Source: Bacteroidota bacterium (GTDB lineage Bacteria; Bacteroidota; Ignavibacteria; UBA10030; UBA8401). Taken from it: 47,659 nt of DNA. The notes beneath the pieces are model-generated. The model searched no databases. It was not told the DNA's origin and was given only the letters and a program-made list of their open reading frames with translations. A program made the position numbers and the translations under genes. Shown piece by piece: positions 33,930 to 43,650 of this stretch (the first letter of the stretch is position 1; each line of letters opens with the position of its first letter). The stretch spans positions 1 through 47,659 of the forward strand of contig JAJYOI010000013.1 in NCBI GenBank assembly GCA_021796275.1, given 5' to 3'.

Positions 33930-36464
33930 TTACCGAATGATTATACACTTCTGATATGCCGTATCGCCCTTCCGATATTCCAACTCGCCTGTTAGAGGAT
34001 CAGCGTAATCCTGTGTTACAGTGAAATGGACAATATAGACACCGCTCACAACGACCTGGTCGGAGGAAGTATTTGAATTCCACGCTTCATCGCCGCTTCC
34101 ATTTTCGTGGCTGATAGTTTTGATTAGGTTCCCATTCTCAGTGTAAATCCTGATTGTGCAGTGTCCGGGAATATTAAAGAACTCAATCTTATCTGGTTCT
34201 CCAGGAAATTGAAGTTGCGCCGACCGTATATTGTACGGATTGGGAACGATCCGAATAGCATCGATCCACTTTTTGTATGGCGTGATAACGGATGTTGGGA
34301 GGTTGAGTCTGTTTCCATTCACGGTGATCTGAGCGGCATCTTGTGATTTTGCATTGTCTATTTTCACCATGTACCACACTTGGTTTGCCCTGGCAACTGT
34401 TGTCGAATCGAGTGTGAACGTGAACGATATACCTGTATCGGAAACAGTGCTGAGCCGGATCGGGAGAAGAGTTCCCTGCGGTGGGGCAATCGTTTTCTTA
34501 CTGCCGTCATTACCAGCAATAGTAATGCTGAAATCGGTCACTGCGACAGATTGTCCTGCGAAACGAGGATCAAGTTGGAATTGAACAGTGTTAGTATCTC
34601 GCTTTATTATTGACACAGATAATGAATCGGTCGCGCTCTGGGGCAATGGGCCTGGAGGCCTACGGAGGTAGGCGGCGATATTGGTTTTCGTATAGAATTT
34701 GCTACTCAACAACGGCCCCGTCGGGTTTGGTCCGCCGGAAGTGTTGTTACTTCCATCGTTGAAAGCAGAGATATAGTAATAATATGAGAAGCCTCTTTGA
34801 GGTGTTACGTCGTCGTAACTTGTTGTACCCGGAGGCAGTGTCGCTATTTCATAGAATGTAGTATCTGGTGTACCGACGGCACGGAAAATTTTATAGCCTC
34901 CGAAACCTGGGGATCCTTCGGAAGCGCTATGAGCCCACGTGAGACTGATTCGGTCGCCGCCGGAACTGACGTTGAATATTGGTGGAGGCTGCGGTGGTTC
35001 CGGAATATTGTATCCGTCGTCGTAATTTCGCACGGCTCGGCTGAATGTTTTCATGATGGAGTCTTCACCCGTATAGACCCACGCGTCTTTGTAAACATTC
35101 TCATCTGTAGTTGTTGAGCCGTTTGGCAGTGTAAAGGGTCCATTATCGCTGGAATTTTTATGGGCTTGCATCCAGCGGTTACCTATTTGCCAGCATGTCT
35201 GGCGGTCCAGCCCATCGACCCCAACTGCCAGCACGATTACAACGCTGTCACCCGGATTTAAATCCCATGGCCCGTATGATATCCATAAACCCGTTCCGCC
35301 TCCATCCCCATGGACTTTCCACGGGTCATCAAATTTTGAGATATATGTCTCATACATGCGTTCTGTGGGACTGCCAAGCCCTTTGTATGGTATGCCGCTT
35401 AACAATTTGTAGAGATCAGTTTGTTGTGGTGCTGTAGATGGCGACATATCTCCGAGTCCCGGGTATGTATCTCCTGCGTGCCAACCGAGAACAGGCGGCT
35501 GGTTGATGTCATCCGTTTTGTCAGCGGCCGTTTTATCCACGTGGAGGGTTACGATTCCTGCGAATTGCGGTGAACATAGTCGTCCGGTTCCTGTAATAAC
35601 GTCCGGCGATCCGATGTTGTCGTATGAATTTTCATCCCGCTGTCCTGTCCATTCGAAACCCGCGCGTAACCATTGAGGAATTGGGCTTGATTCGGTAAGA
35701 CTTGAAAGCCCGCTTGCATGGAGGGAATAATCTTCGCCGCGCCTGGAAGTCCAACTATGCTTTCCATACTCCTGATCATAGCCCATTTTATCAGCCCCTT
35801 CGCGGGAGACGCTGTAACGATTCATGAACCCGAAACGAAATCCCTTCACAGGCGCATTCAGCACTTTCACATTTTCAGAGTTGACAAAACCGGTATTCTT
35901 GAACGTGTATTCTAAAATGAAGTAGTTGTCGTGGTACTGTTGGCTGAACGCGAGAACACGTCGAGTCATTGTGATACCCATCGTCGTATTCACTACGTTT
36001 GTAACAATTCTGTCTGCTATTTGATTTGCGTCGATGCTGTCAACATCGCCTGTGTAAGGGGCGCTCACATCAACTCCGTCCACATAAATTATTGGGTTAG
36101 CAAATTTGGCTGTCTCTTTTAGTTCTGTTGGAAAGACATTCGTGAGAGCATACGCGCCGTTAATGGCGACGCAATAATTGTCCCAATTGTGCCCAGTATT
36201 ATCTGTGAAATTCTGGCAGCCAATCCACGTTCTCTCAATAACGGCGTTGTCTTGATATGGGTAGCCTGAAGGCCACGTAAGCCCTTCATAATAGACGTTG
36301 TTCCATGCTCGCTCAGCACCCACAGAGGTGAATTTGCTTTGTAGCGAACCGACTCGAATATACCGCGTTTCTGTTCCTGTCAGTTGAGCGAACAACGGAT
36401 GAGTAATAGAGAGTAAACAAGCCGCCGCCGCAAAAATGACTAAACGTTTGTTGACACGAGGCAT
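33930..36464 (-). CDS. Large secreted FN3 protein with T9SS/FlgD-like tail (cassette 2)
   Basis: I used ATG 36464, seven bases after AAGGAG; ATG 36467 and an upstream start at 36491 are less likely. The roughly 844 aa protein begins MPRVNKRLVIFAAAACLLS and is cleaved near LFAQ. An N-terminal region contains SQQYHDNYFILEYTFKNTG, shared with the protein at 44703. Mid-protein segments NPGDSVVIVLAVG and WVYTGEDS precede a FN3-like domain (GGDRISLTWAHS, GGYKIFRAVG). The tail has IRIVPNPYN, CTIRIYTENGNLIKTI and VVSGVYIVHF and ends CIIIR. It sits just after a TonB receptor and before the IPT lipoprotein. It is probably a T9SS cargo working with the receptor; the role is unknown. Confidence 0.85.
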   Translation of the reverse strand: MPRVNKRLVIFAAAACLLSITHPLFAQLTGTETRYIRVGSLQSKFTSVGAERAWNNVYYEGLTWPSGYPYQDNAVIERTWIGCQNFTDNTGHNWDNYCVAINGAYALTNVFPTELKETAKFANPIIYVDGVDVSAPYTGDVDSIDANQIADRIVTNVVNTTMGITMTRRVLAFSQQYHDNYFILEYTFKNTGFVNSENVKVLNAPVKGFRFGFMNRYSVSREGADKMGYDQEYGKHSWTSRRGEDYSLHASGLSSLTESSPIPQWLRAGFEWTGQRDENSYDNIGSPDVITGTGRLCSPQFAGIVTLHVDKTAADKTDDINQPPVLGWHAGDTYPGLGDMSPSTAPQQTDLYKLLSGIPYKGLGSPTERMYETYISKFDDPWKVHGDGGGTGLWISYGPWDLNPGDSVVIVLAVGVDGLDRQTCWQIGNRWMQAHKNSSDNGPFTLPNGSTTTDENVYKDAWVYTGEDSIMKTFSRAVRNYDDGYNIPEPPQPPPIFNVSSGGDRISLTWAHSASEGSPGFGGYKIFRAVGTPDTTFYEIATLPPGTTSYDDVTPQRGFSYYYYISAFNDGSNNTSGGPNPTGPLLSSKFYTKTNIAAYLRRPPGPLPQSATDSLSVSIIKRDTNTVQFQLDPRFAGQSVAVTDFSITIAGNDGSKKTIAPPQGTLLPIRLSTVSDTGISFTFTLDSTTVARANQVWYMVKIDNAKSQDAAQITVNGNRLNLPTSVITPYKKWIDAIRIVPNPYNIRSAQLQFPGEPDKIEFFNIPGHCTIRIYTENGNLIKTISHENGSGDEAWNSNTSSDQVVVSGVYIVHFTVTQDYADPLTGELEYRKGDTAYQKCIIIR

Positions 36465-36500
36465 CATGATTCTCCTTATTAACAATACCAAGAAATCAAA

Positions 36501-39500
36501 TCAGAAATTAATTCTAATGCCGAAACTAAAATGACGGGGATTAAGAAATGCGACGGATTCGTCATTCGGCATATTGATATAAGATTTTGTCGCATTTCTT
36601 CTGCTGTTTGCTGCGGCAATTGCCGGATCGTTGTTCGGATTTGGTTGAAGCGGATCGTATGCCACACCCGTTGGGCGATAATCGCCGATACGATCATCTC
36701 CCTTATAATCACCTTCTTCCCATGGGAAATGAAGAGAGGAGAGATAATCCTGATAATCATACGAATCTACGAAGCCTGCCATGTTGAGAAATTTGAAATT
36801 AAAGACATTTGTGATGTCTAAGTAAAACTGGAAATCAATTCCAGAGATGGGGAATGAACGGAAATTTTTTGCTAACCTCATGTCAACGTTGTAATAGTCC
36901 GCCCACTGGACATTGTTTGAGACCCCCGGAACGTTGTTTGGGTTGTATGTGGCATGCGCTCCTGCCTGCCAATTAGCGATGAGACTAAGACTCCAGTCAC
37001 CGAGCGGGTTTGTGTTCATTATGTTTGGACCAAACGTTTCTGGCGTAAAGAACTCAACATTAGCTCTGGCATACGGTTGGGGTACCGGTTTCGACTGCTG
37101 AGGATTTAACATAAGGTATTCCCGTTGCTTGTTTATGTCTTGATAATATTGGGTCACACCGAAATAGCCCGAAGAGACCACATCGTAAGTATAATTGACA
37201 AATCCTTTGACCCAGCCTCCAGAGACTTTTGATACTGTTGCTTCAAAACCACGGATGTCGGCGTAATTGTTGTTTGAAGCTTCATAATAATTGACTGAGG
37301 TGTTAATGTTTTGGTAGAGTATCCAGCCTGGCTGACTCGTTACATCTTTATAGTATGCGGCGAGGTGAAAGAGGAGTACGTCGAACATGTTTTGTTCATA
37401 GCCGAGTTCATAAGCGATTGTTTTCTCATAACTCATATTCGGATTACCCATGTAGTCAACCTGTCCATTCGATTCTCGTTGAAGCAAAAACCTGTAAGAT
37501 GATGACGGCTCTGAAACGAAGTGCCCGTAGTTAAAATACAGTTTCGAATCTTCTGTGATTGGATGTGAGATACCGAGTCGTGGACTGATATATAAATCTG
37601 AAGTGGCTTTTTGTTGAGGGGCTTTTTGTTCTATTTGGTTGCCCTGTCCGGCACCGAAGAACCCACTATAAGGATCAAGAGAGTAATAATCTGTACCGGG
37701 GTTGGAGTAATCGAGCCTGACACCGAGGTTGGCGATGAAACCCTGAAATTCAAGTTTGTCTTGGGCGTATGCACCGACTCGGTATGGGAAAATATGGTAT
37801 ACTAAACTCCTTGTCCATGTTGACATAGATGGGCTGTAGGTGCCGGAATTAATATTCAGGTCATTATAATAATATTGGAATCCTGCCTTTACCTGATCAT
37901 ACGAGTCAAGCTGACTTGTGAGGCTGAACAGCAGAGAGGTGGTTGAGTTAACACTTTGGTCGCGACCCAAATTCATCCATCCTCCCATGCTGGTGACGCC
38001 GTCAATGGCTCCCGTACTGTACCCCCAATAACCATACGGTGCCTCGTCAACAAAATATCCGGGAATAGGCTGATATACTTTCGAGGTATCACGAGTGGTT
38101 GTTTGGAACGTGTTGTACCGGCTCTCATTTCGCTGAATCGACACATCATAGAAAGTTGTAGAACTTAGCACATGCGTGAGCGTTGCGCCGATGACGTACC
38201 GATAAATCGAACTGGGGCTATAATAATCTGGCATATAGAGAATATTCATGCCATTAGTGCTGCTGAGAAGGTCAGCGACTTCCGACTGGCTTCTCATCAG
38301 ATAACCGTTCGGTACGGTTGTCCAATCATAAGGTGAAGCGGAATTATCTTCTCCATAAAGCCCCATCACCGTAAGTTTCATATTCGGAGTGATATCGGAA
38401 TTGAGTTTCAATTCTGTGTGGTTATCTGTATATGCGTCGCGGGAAAGCGGAATAACAAACATGTCGCGTTCGGCAAAATACGAAAGATAAAAACGCAGAT
38501 TGCCGAGCTGTTCTCCGACATACGGAACGGGACCGCCAAACCCCGCATCAATAGTGTAATCTGGTTTGTTGATATCACCTGTGCGTCGTCGCTGCCACTC
38601 CCATAACCGTTGTGCCTCCGCCGGTGTAAGATCGTTTGAAGGATTGTTATCCTCAAGTGTTTTTTGCGCAATGGCATTCCATCCCTGAAATGTAGGATAG
38701 CTTTCCTGTGTGTATAAATCCCATGCTCCATTGTTTGTGCCCGTCCAGCAGACAGCAGGGTCGGTGAACGGACGATTATAATATGAATTCGGATCGTAGG
38801 GTGATAAACCGAAATGTTTTTGCTGCGGCGGTGCATAGCTGACATTTACCGTGGCGCTATAATGATTCCGATCTCCATTTTTTGTGATGACGTTGACGAT
38901 ACCAGAACGGACATTGCCGTATTCGGCATTAAAACCTCCGGTTTGAATTTGAATATCCTGTGCTGAAGCCAAACTGACGGCTGCATAAGGAATGTTTGAA
39001 CGTTCATCGTTGAGTCGGAAGCCATCAACCACATAGACAGTCTGATTCGCACCACCACCACGCACAAGAATACCGCTGCTTCCCTGCTGAATTCCAGCCT
39101 GCAAATCAAGAACATCAGCTACTGTTTGAACCGGCAATGTCTCCACGTTTTTTGTTTGAATATTAAGCACGCTGTTAGAGACATCTTTCGCCACCACCGG
39201 GCGTGGTGCTGTAACGACGATTTCTCCTATGAGGAGAGCAGTTGGGCGTAGTTGAGTGTTGAGAGTAGATGTCAAATCTATTTCAACTCTGACTCCTTCG
39301 ATGGCAGTTTTCTCGTAACCAACCATGGTACACCTGAGTGTGTAGGTGCCTGGTGGAACGTTCAAAATTGTATATGAGCCTTCTGGGTTTGTAGCTGCTC
39401 CCATCGATGTCCCTTCGATAATAACAGTGACACCTGGAATAGGTTGACCAGTCTCTGCGTCGGTTACTTTGCCGGCAATTTTTCCTGTTGTCCCTGCCAA

Positions 39501-39557
39501 GAGAGACCCGGGGAGGCTGAATATTATTGCTATCAGCAAGACGCGCGCAAGTTTCAT
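36501..39557 (-). CDS. TonB-dependent receptor (cassette 2)
   Basis: The 1018 aa protein has a signal peptide (MKLARVLLIAIIFSLPGSLL, then AG). A carboxypeptidase-regulatory-like domain follows (about 24-105: GKIAGKVTDAETGQPIPGV, NVPPGTYTLRCTMVGYE). The plug is at about 125-230 (VLDLQAGIQQGSSGILVRGG, NAEYGNVRSGIVNVITKNG), then the barrel, ending FSFGIRINF. GAGGAGAGT lies before the ATG. Its last 230 residues align with the truncated receptor at the window end (QSKPVPQPYARANVEFF, NNVQW, ITNVFN, NPRHFSFG). It is flanked by a PorV-like gene upstream and a FN3 cargo gene 36 bases downstream. The substrate is unknown. Confidence 0.93.
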   Translation of the reverse strand: MKLARVLLIAIIFSLPGSLLAGTTGKIAGKVTDAETGQPIPGVTVIIEGTSMGAATNPEGSYTILNVPPGTYTLRCTMVGYEKTAIEGVRVEIDLTSTLNTQLRPTALLIGEIVVTAPRPVVAKDVSNSVLNIQTKNVETLPVQTVADVLDLQAGIQQGSSGILVRGGGANQTVYVVDGFRLNDERSNIPYAAVSLASAQDIQIQTGGFNAEYGNVRSGIVNVITKNGDRNHYSATVNVSYAPPQQKHFGLSPYDPNSYYNRPFTDPAVCWTGTNNGAWDLYTQESYPTFQGWNAIAQKTLEDNNPSNDLTPAEAQRLWEWQRRRTGDINKPDYTIDAGFGGPVPYVGEQLGNLRFYLSYFAERDMFVIPLSRDAYTDNHTELKLNSDITPNMKLTVMGLYGEDNSASPYDWTTVPNGYLMRSQSEVADLLSSTNGMNILYMPDYYSPSSIYRYVIGATLTHVLSSTTFYDVSIQRNESRYNTFQTTTRDTSKVYQPIPGYFVDEAPYGYWGYSTGAIDGVTSMGGWMNLGRDQSVNSTTSLLFSLTSQLDSYDQVKAGFQYYYNDLNINSGTYSPSMSTWTRSLVYHIFPYRVGAYAQDKLEFQGFIANLGVRLDYSNPGTDYYSLDPYSGFFGAGQGNQIEQKAPQQKATSDLYISPRLGISHPITEDSKLYFNYGHFVSEPSSSYRFLLQRESNGQVDYMGNPNMSYEKTIAYELGYEQNMFDVLLFHLAAYYKDVTSQPGWILYQNINTSVNYYEASNNNYADIRGFEATVSKVSGGWVKGFVNYTYDVVSSGYFGVTQYYQDINKQREYLMLNPQQSKPVPQPYARANVEFFTPETFGPNIMNTNPLGDWSLSLIANWQAGAHATYNPNNVPGVSNNVQWADYYNVDMRLAKNFRSFPISGIDFQFYLDITNVFNFKFLNMAGFVDSYDYQDYLSSLHFPWEEGDYKGDDRIGDYRPTGVAYDPLQPNPNNDPAIAAANSRRNATKSYINMPNDESVAFLNPRHFSFGIRINF

Positions 39558-39620
39558 TTTTTTACTCTCCTCAAATTTGTGCTTTCCAAAAAAATATTTT
39601 TCTCTGTCATTGAAGCCGGC

Positions 39621-40691
39621 TTATATTGAAAATTTAAACGAGAATCTTTGGATATTGTTGAAAATTTTATGAGGTGTATAGGAATAGTCAAAATTGAAAC
39701 CGAACTTTTGTACACCGACGCCGATAGTCATTCCATAATCGTCTTGTTTCGTGACGTACCCTGCGCGCAGAGCGAAAGTGTTCATGAAAACGTACTCACC
39801 GCCAATGTTGAGAAACTCCGAATAGGAACGGGGATGAACCGCATCAATGGAAACAATGAACGAATTATCGCCCGCCATGCTTGGTACAAGATCCATAAGA
39901 TTCATGGAGATTCCGAATCTGAAGGTGAGGGGAAGCTGGAAGCTTTCCCGTTCGTAAGCGATCTCTCTCGAAAAATTACTGATGGACATTCCAAACGCAA
40001 GGCTCTTGAGTCCTGTTTTGTAGATTGTCCCAAAATCAAATGCCAGAACACTGAGGGAATAATCTTTTACTTCGTACGTCGTGTCCGTTGTTAAAATAGA
40101 ATCGACGATGACCTGATTGTAAACAGGTATCATGCTGTTACCGAGATTTTGATTTGCATATTTTACTATACCGCCGACAGAGAACTCTTCTGATAACTGC
40201 TTTCCGTAAGCGAGTCCAACGGCAAGTGCGTATGGTTGGGGATAGCCCGTAATATCTTCGTAGCCTTGTTCATTGCTTGCGACTTTAGTGAATTTGAATT
40301 CTCCATAATTCACGTTGATGAAATCGAATCCAATCACGCCATACTTTCCTCCGAAAGGCGCAAACGCGGCAGCGCCTGACATATACTTAATATCGGCAAT
40401 CCAGTTCAACTGGTTTACTCCGATATCAACAAAGGATGGGATCGTAGCTATTCCGGCAGGGTTGTAAAACATTGCTTCTGACGAGCCGCCAATTGTTGTA
40501 AATGCCTCACCCATCGCTGTTGCCCGTGCATTCGTGGGAACATCGAGAAATTCGAATCCGGCTTGCGCCAGCTTCACCTGTGAATGAGCGTCAGGAGTAA
40601 GCAGACCCAAAGCAACAATTAGCCACAGCAACATGAATAAAGTCCGTTTGGTCAAGAATCTTGCCGAGTAACTTCTAAGGATTTCACACAT
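39621..40691 (-). CDS. PorV/PorQ-like outer-membrane barrel (cassette 2)
   Basis: The 356 aa protein has a signal peptide after a short N-terminus (FMLLWLIVALGLLTPDAHS, then Q). AAAGGAA precedes the ATG. UPF0164/PorV signs are KLAQAGFEFLDVPTNARATA, GSSEAMFYNPAG and GVIGFDFINVNYGEF, then barrel strands, with C-terminal aromatic ending FSFKFSI. It is a close paralogue of the protein at 43651 (shared KLAQxGxxFL, MFYNPAG, NWIADI, YGVIG) and a more distant one of 29475. It lies 63 bases before the TonB receptor. Its probable role is transport or shuttling of T9SS cargo at the outer membrane. Confidence 0.88.
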   Translation of the reverse strand: MCEILRSYSARFLTKRTLFMLLWLIVALGLLTPDAHSQVKLAQAGFEFLDVPTNARATAMGEAFTTIGGSSEAMFYNPAGIATIPSFVDIGVNQLNWIADIKYMSGAAAFAPFGGKYGVIGFDFINVNYGEFKFTKVASNEQGYEDITGYPQPYALAVGLAYGKQLSEEFSVGGIVKYANQNLGNSMIPVYNQVIVDSILTTDTTYEVKDYSLSVLAFDFGTIYKTGLKSLAFGMSISNFSREIAYERESFQLPLTFRFGISMNLMDLVPSMAGDNSFIVSIDAVHPRSYSEFLNIGGEYVFMNTFALRAGYVTKQDDYGMTIGVGVQKFGFNFDYSYTPHKIFNNIQRFSFKFSI

Positions 40692-40831
40692 GACATTTCC
40701 TTTACTTATGCCCTAGAGACATTACTGATTGAGGTGGTGTTAGGTAGGTCTTATCTTGAGGTAAGTATAAAACTAAAGACCTGTAAGCACTACACGATCT
40801 TCTGTCTCACAGTATTTACAGAAAAAACAAC

Positions 40832-40872
40832 CCTGGCAAATTTTCTTCTTGTCGCCAGGTGAACATTCACCT
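40832..40872. promoter_or_regulatory. Two overlapping inverted repeats in the leader of the PorV-like gene
   Basis: AGGTGAACATTCACCT (40857-40872) is a near-perfect palindrome with only the central two bases unpaired. CCTGGC (40832-40837) and GCCAGG (40854-40859) form a second stem that shares bases 40857-40859 with the first, so the two cannot form at the same time. They lie in the 252-base gap upstream of the gene at 39621. This may be an operator, or an attenuator-like switch in the leader RNA. No other gene is seen in the gap. Confidence 0.35.
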
Positions 40873-40891
40873 CTTTAACACCCCATTCAAT

Positions 40892-40921
40892 TTCCCCCTC
40901 CCTGAAAATAGGGAGGGGGAA
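40892..40921. terminator. GC-rich hairpin after the T9SS propeller gene
   Basis: TTCCCCCTCCCT (40892-40903) pairs with AGGGAGGGGGAA (40910-40921) around GAAAAT, 22 bases past the stop of the gene at 40944. It is a strong 12-bp stem without a T-run on either strand, so it may act as an imperfect terminator, an RNA-stabilising structure or a dispersed hairpin repeat. Confidence 0.5.
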
Positions 40922-40943
40922 AAGGAAAAGTTTACAATTACTA

Positions 40944-42260
40944 TTACTTCAACAGCATCATCTTGTTCATAAGGCGTTGGTTGCCCGATGTCAAGATATA
41001 CAGATATGTGCCGGAGGCCAATCGTGAAGCGTCAAATGTGGCGCTGTACGATCCGGACGCAAGGTTCTCATTCACAAGCGTTGCGACTTCTTCGCCGAGA
41101 ATGTTGTACACTTTCAGTGTTGTGAGTCCGCTTTTTGCCAATGTGAACTTGATCTGTGTTGACGGGTTGAATGGGTTCGGGTAGTTCTGGGACAATGAGT
41201 AGCTGTTCACGACAACATCCGGTTGGCGCTGAACGCTTGATGGTCCTTTTTTGAACATTTCGACGCACGAATCGTTCGCGTTGAATGTCGCTACCCATGC
41301 TGTGTCTCCGGTCGCGCTGAAAGCTATACCGCGCGGGCGTGGATCAGCACTAATATCGCCGTGCCAGTTAATGCTGTCGACGATGGTCTTCGACGTTGGA
41401 TTCCATGCATACCATGTGTACCCGGTGTAATTAGGATCAGTCGGAAGTCCGGAGGTGATGTTGCCACCGGTTACCCAGAGGTTTCCGTTTTTGTCCCAAA
41501 CAGTCGTTTCAACGCACAAACCTTTGAGGACGGTATCCACTGCTGTGTATGGGCCAAGAGAACCATTATCGCTATGATAGTGGACGGTTTGCTGCGGACT
41601 GAAAGTCGGGAAGTAAACATCATTGCCATTCGCTGTAACGGCGATGGCGCGCGCGTAGCCGCTGGCAGTGGTGTTGGCATCAACCAAAGTACCTGCTGAT
41701 GAAAAATCTGAATTAAGAATTGCAAGGCCAGCGCCGGTCCCGCAAACGACAGGTCCCACGAACACTTCACCTGCAGCATCGACCGCGGGACATACCATAG
41801 AACTTGAGTATCCAGGGATCGGGCTAACGACTTTCGTCATAGTCACGCCCGTCTTGTAGTTAATGCGATAGAGTCTCGTGCTTGGATCGCAGGAAATGAT
41901 ATTACCATCAGCATCGACGGCAAGTCCATAGCCTGACACTCCTAAGGTATCATTGATTGAAGCATCAGCACTTTTATAAATCTTTATGGGAGAAAACGAT
42001 GCCTGTGAACCATCAGCGTTATACACAAAGATTTCGCTGAATTTTTTTTGGAAACCGCCGCCGTTAACGTCGAGGACGCTATCAGAAGTGGTCTGAGTTT
42101 GCAGCCATATTTTCCCGTCACGATCAACGACAAGACCGTTGTTAATGCCATTGGCGGAGAAAGTTTGTGTGGCATTCGGGAAGTATTTCACAAAACTCCA
42201 CTGCGCGCTTGCCGAAACGGTGCACGCTACTGCAAAGAGAAATACTAGAAAGCTTTTCAT
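40944..42260 (-). CDS. T9SS-sorted secreted beta-propeller protein
   Basis: The 438 aa protein has a signal peptide (MKSFLVFLFAVACTVSAS, then AQ). The body (about 20-340) contains repeated propeller blades such as GLVVDRDGKIWLQTQ, GLAVDADGNIISCD, AIAVTANGNDVYFPT and WDKNGNLWVTGG, in the manner of NHL or Kelch-like propellers. Residues 354-438 are a type A T9SS sorting domain (QNYPNPFNPST, YNILGEEVATL, SGTYLYIL, terminal MMLLK). TAGGAGGTA precedes the ATG. It lies downstream of the IPT lipoprotein of cassette 3, probably in the same transcription unit. It resembles the propeller at 21040 in architecture. Confidence 0.9.
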   Translation of the reverse strand: MKSFLVFLFAVACTVSASAQWSFVKYFPNATQTFSANGINNGLVVDRDGKIWLQTQTTSDSVLDVNGGGFQKKFSEIFVYNADGSQASFSPIKIYKSADASINDTLGVSGYGLAVDADGNIISCDPSTRLYRINYKTGVTMTKVVSPIPGYSSSMVCPAVDAAGEVFVGPVVCGTGAGLAILNSDFSSAGTLVDANTTASGYARAIAVTANGNDVYFPTFSPQQTVHYHSDNGSLGPYTAVDTVLKGLCVETTVWDKNGNLWVTGGNITSGLPTDPNYTGYTWYAWNPTSKTIVDSINWHGDISADPRPRGIAFSATGDTAWVATFNANDSCVEMFKKGPSSVQRQPDVVVNSYSLSQNYPNPFNPSTQIKFTLAKSGLTTLKVYNILGEEVATLVNENLASGSYSATFDASRLASGTYLYILTSGNQRLMNKMMLLK

Positions 42261-42377
42261 TAGTACCTCCTAATGATTAGATTAGTGAATTAAAAACAAA
42301 ACGCAACCAGCACATAGAAAATTTTTCTTTGGCCTTTTCCACCTCCTTCGTCTATCTGAATAGAGTGATTAAGTCAG

Positions 42378-43628
42378 TTAGTTAAGTCCAAGATACGGGG
42401 CTCCGTGTTTCTGCGTGTGCACGATAAGCAGATTTCCTTCAAAGGTTGAAACATAAAGCTTATCTCCATCTCCCCAGCAAATAGAGTTGCACTGGGTGCC
42501 GAACATCGTCGCGTACGCAGAGTATGGCGTAGTGAAAGAGCCATTCGGAGCCACAACAATTAATCCAAAAGGCGCTTGTGTTCCGATATACAAATACCCG
42601 TCTGATGAAAATGTCATTGATTGACCGGTAAGCCCTGAGCCTACAGCAGAACTGATATTAAAATATTCTTCAATTGTTCCAAGAGTATCGCCGTTGATCG
42701 TCGCGCGAAAAACTTTCTCTGATGAGTCTTTGAGCGCGGAAAAATATAAGTATCCGTTAAAGACACGTACTGCATGGACTGAACTCGAGAAAGTGGTAAT
42801 TTTGAATGATTTGTCCGGCTTGAAGCAGTATAATCCGCTTGCGGCACCTGTCCACAAGTTCTTGTTCAGGTCAAAATCTATGTCCGAGAAAGTGTTTGGA
42901 GGATTGGAGTTGGGGACCGATACCCACAACGCGGCGGCCGCTCCACCGGTCGGCGTAAAGCGATAGAGTGCTCTTGCACCTTTTGCTGCATAGAGATATT
43001 TATCGGGACCGATTTTTAGTGAGGACCAAGAACTGGTTCCTGATGTCTTAGGGGCAAATTGTGCCCGAGTACCATTGGGTGTGAAAATATAAATGCCGTT
43101 ATCGGAACTGGTTGCGAGCAGGTCGAAATAAATGTTTCCCGCGCTATCGGGCGTGACCGCCGCCACCCCGTTAGTTGGTGGAGTAAAATTGCCGAATGCT
43201 TCAATTGCAGTAGTAAGCCTGTATGGGAATTCAGTGCTGAAAAGCGGTGCGCCACGCACAGAAATTTTAATCGCCACTGCGCCGGTATCTACCGGCGAAG
43301 CTACAACAAGCTGCGTAGTTGTTGCACTTACGACTGTGCCCGCGACTCCATTAAAGTAAATGAGATTATAGCTCGCGGTTGTAGAAAAATTTTTGCCATA
43401 GACTGTGAGCGGTTGCGCAGCAGCCAAGGCGATTCCCGGGGGAGTGATACTATCGATAACGGGTTGAGGCAATCCCTTATAATTGGGATCGAACAGGCTC
43501 GGAGTTGTTTCGTTCTTGCAGCCGAAGAGCATAAAAGCAAACGATGCCAAGAGGAAGAAAGAAAAAGATGCGATCGTTCGTCGCATGAGGGGAAATTGTT
43601 TTTTAATTAACATAATAGCAAGTCTCAT
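42378..43628 (-). CDS. IPT/TIG-domain beta-propeller lipoprotein (cassette 3)
   Basis: The longest frame gives 416 aa. The signal ends LFGC with lipid-bearing Cys37; an internal ATG at 43586 would give a tighter 22-residue lipoprotein signal and may be the true start, and no start has a clear Shine-Dalgarno. CKNETTPSLFDPNYKGLPQP mirrors the paralogue at 32695. An IPT/TIG domain (VIDSITPPGIALAAA, TVYGKNFS) precedes propeller blades (KNLWTGAASGLYCF, GYLYIGTQAPFGL), ending HGAPYLGLN. It lies 22 bases after the PorV-like gene and is clearly co-transcribed with it. It is a probable outer-membrane lipoprotein of unknown function. Confidence 0.86.
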   Translation of the reverse strand: MRLAIMLIKKQFPLMRRTIASFSFFLLASFAFMLFGCKNETTPSLFDPNYKGLPQPVIDSITPPGIALAAAQPLTVYGKNFSTTASYNLIYFNGVAGTVVSATTTQLVVASPVDTGAVAIKISVRGAPLFSTEFPYRLTTAIEAFGNFTPPTNGVAAVTPDSAGNIYFDLLATSSDNGIYIFTPNGTRAQFAPKTSGTSSWSSLKIGPDKYLYAAKGARALYRFTPTGGAAAALWVSVPNSNPPNTFSDIDFDLNKNLWTGAASGLYCFKPDKSFKITTFSSSVHAVRVFNGYLYFSALKDSSEKVFRATINGDTLGTIEEYFNISSAVGSGLTGQSMTFSSDGYLYIGTQAPFGLIVVAPNGSFTTPYSAYATMFGTQCNSICWGDGDKLYVSTFEGNLLIVHTQKHGAPYLGLN

Positions 43629-43650
43629 AGTTTAGGTTAGAAACGTGTCC

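Noticed and set aside
33910-33948. Longer N-terminus of the cassette 2 lipoprotein starting at 33948
   Set aside because: It overlaps the upstream gene and has no ribosome site, whereas the ATG at 33909 has one and gives a clean lipoprotein signal.
40741-40800. Promoter with TATACT upstream of the PorV-like gene at 39621
   Set aside because: The -10-like hexamer has no acceptable -35 at 16-18 bases.
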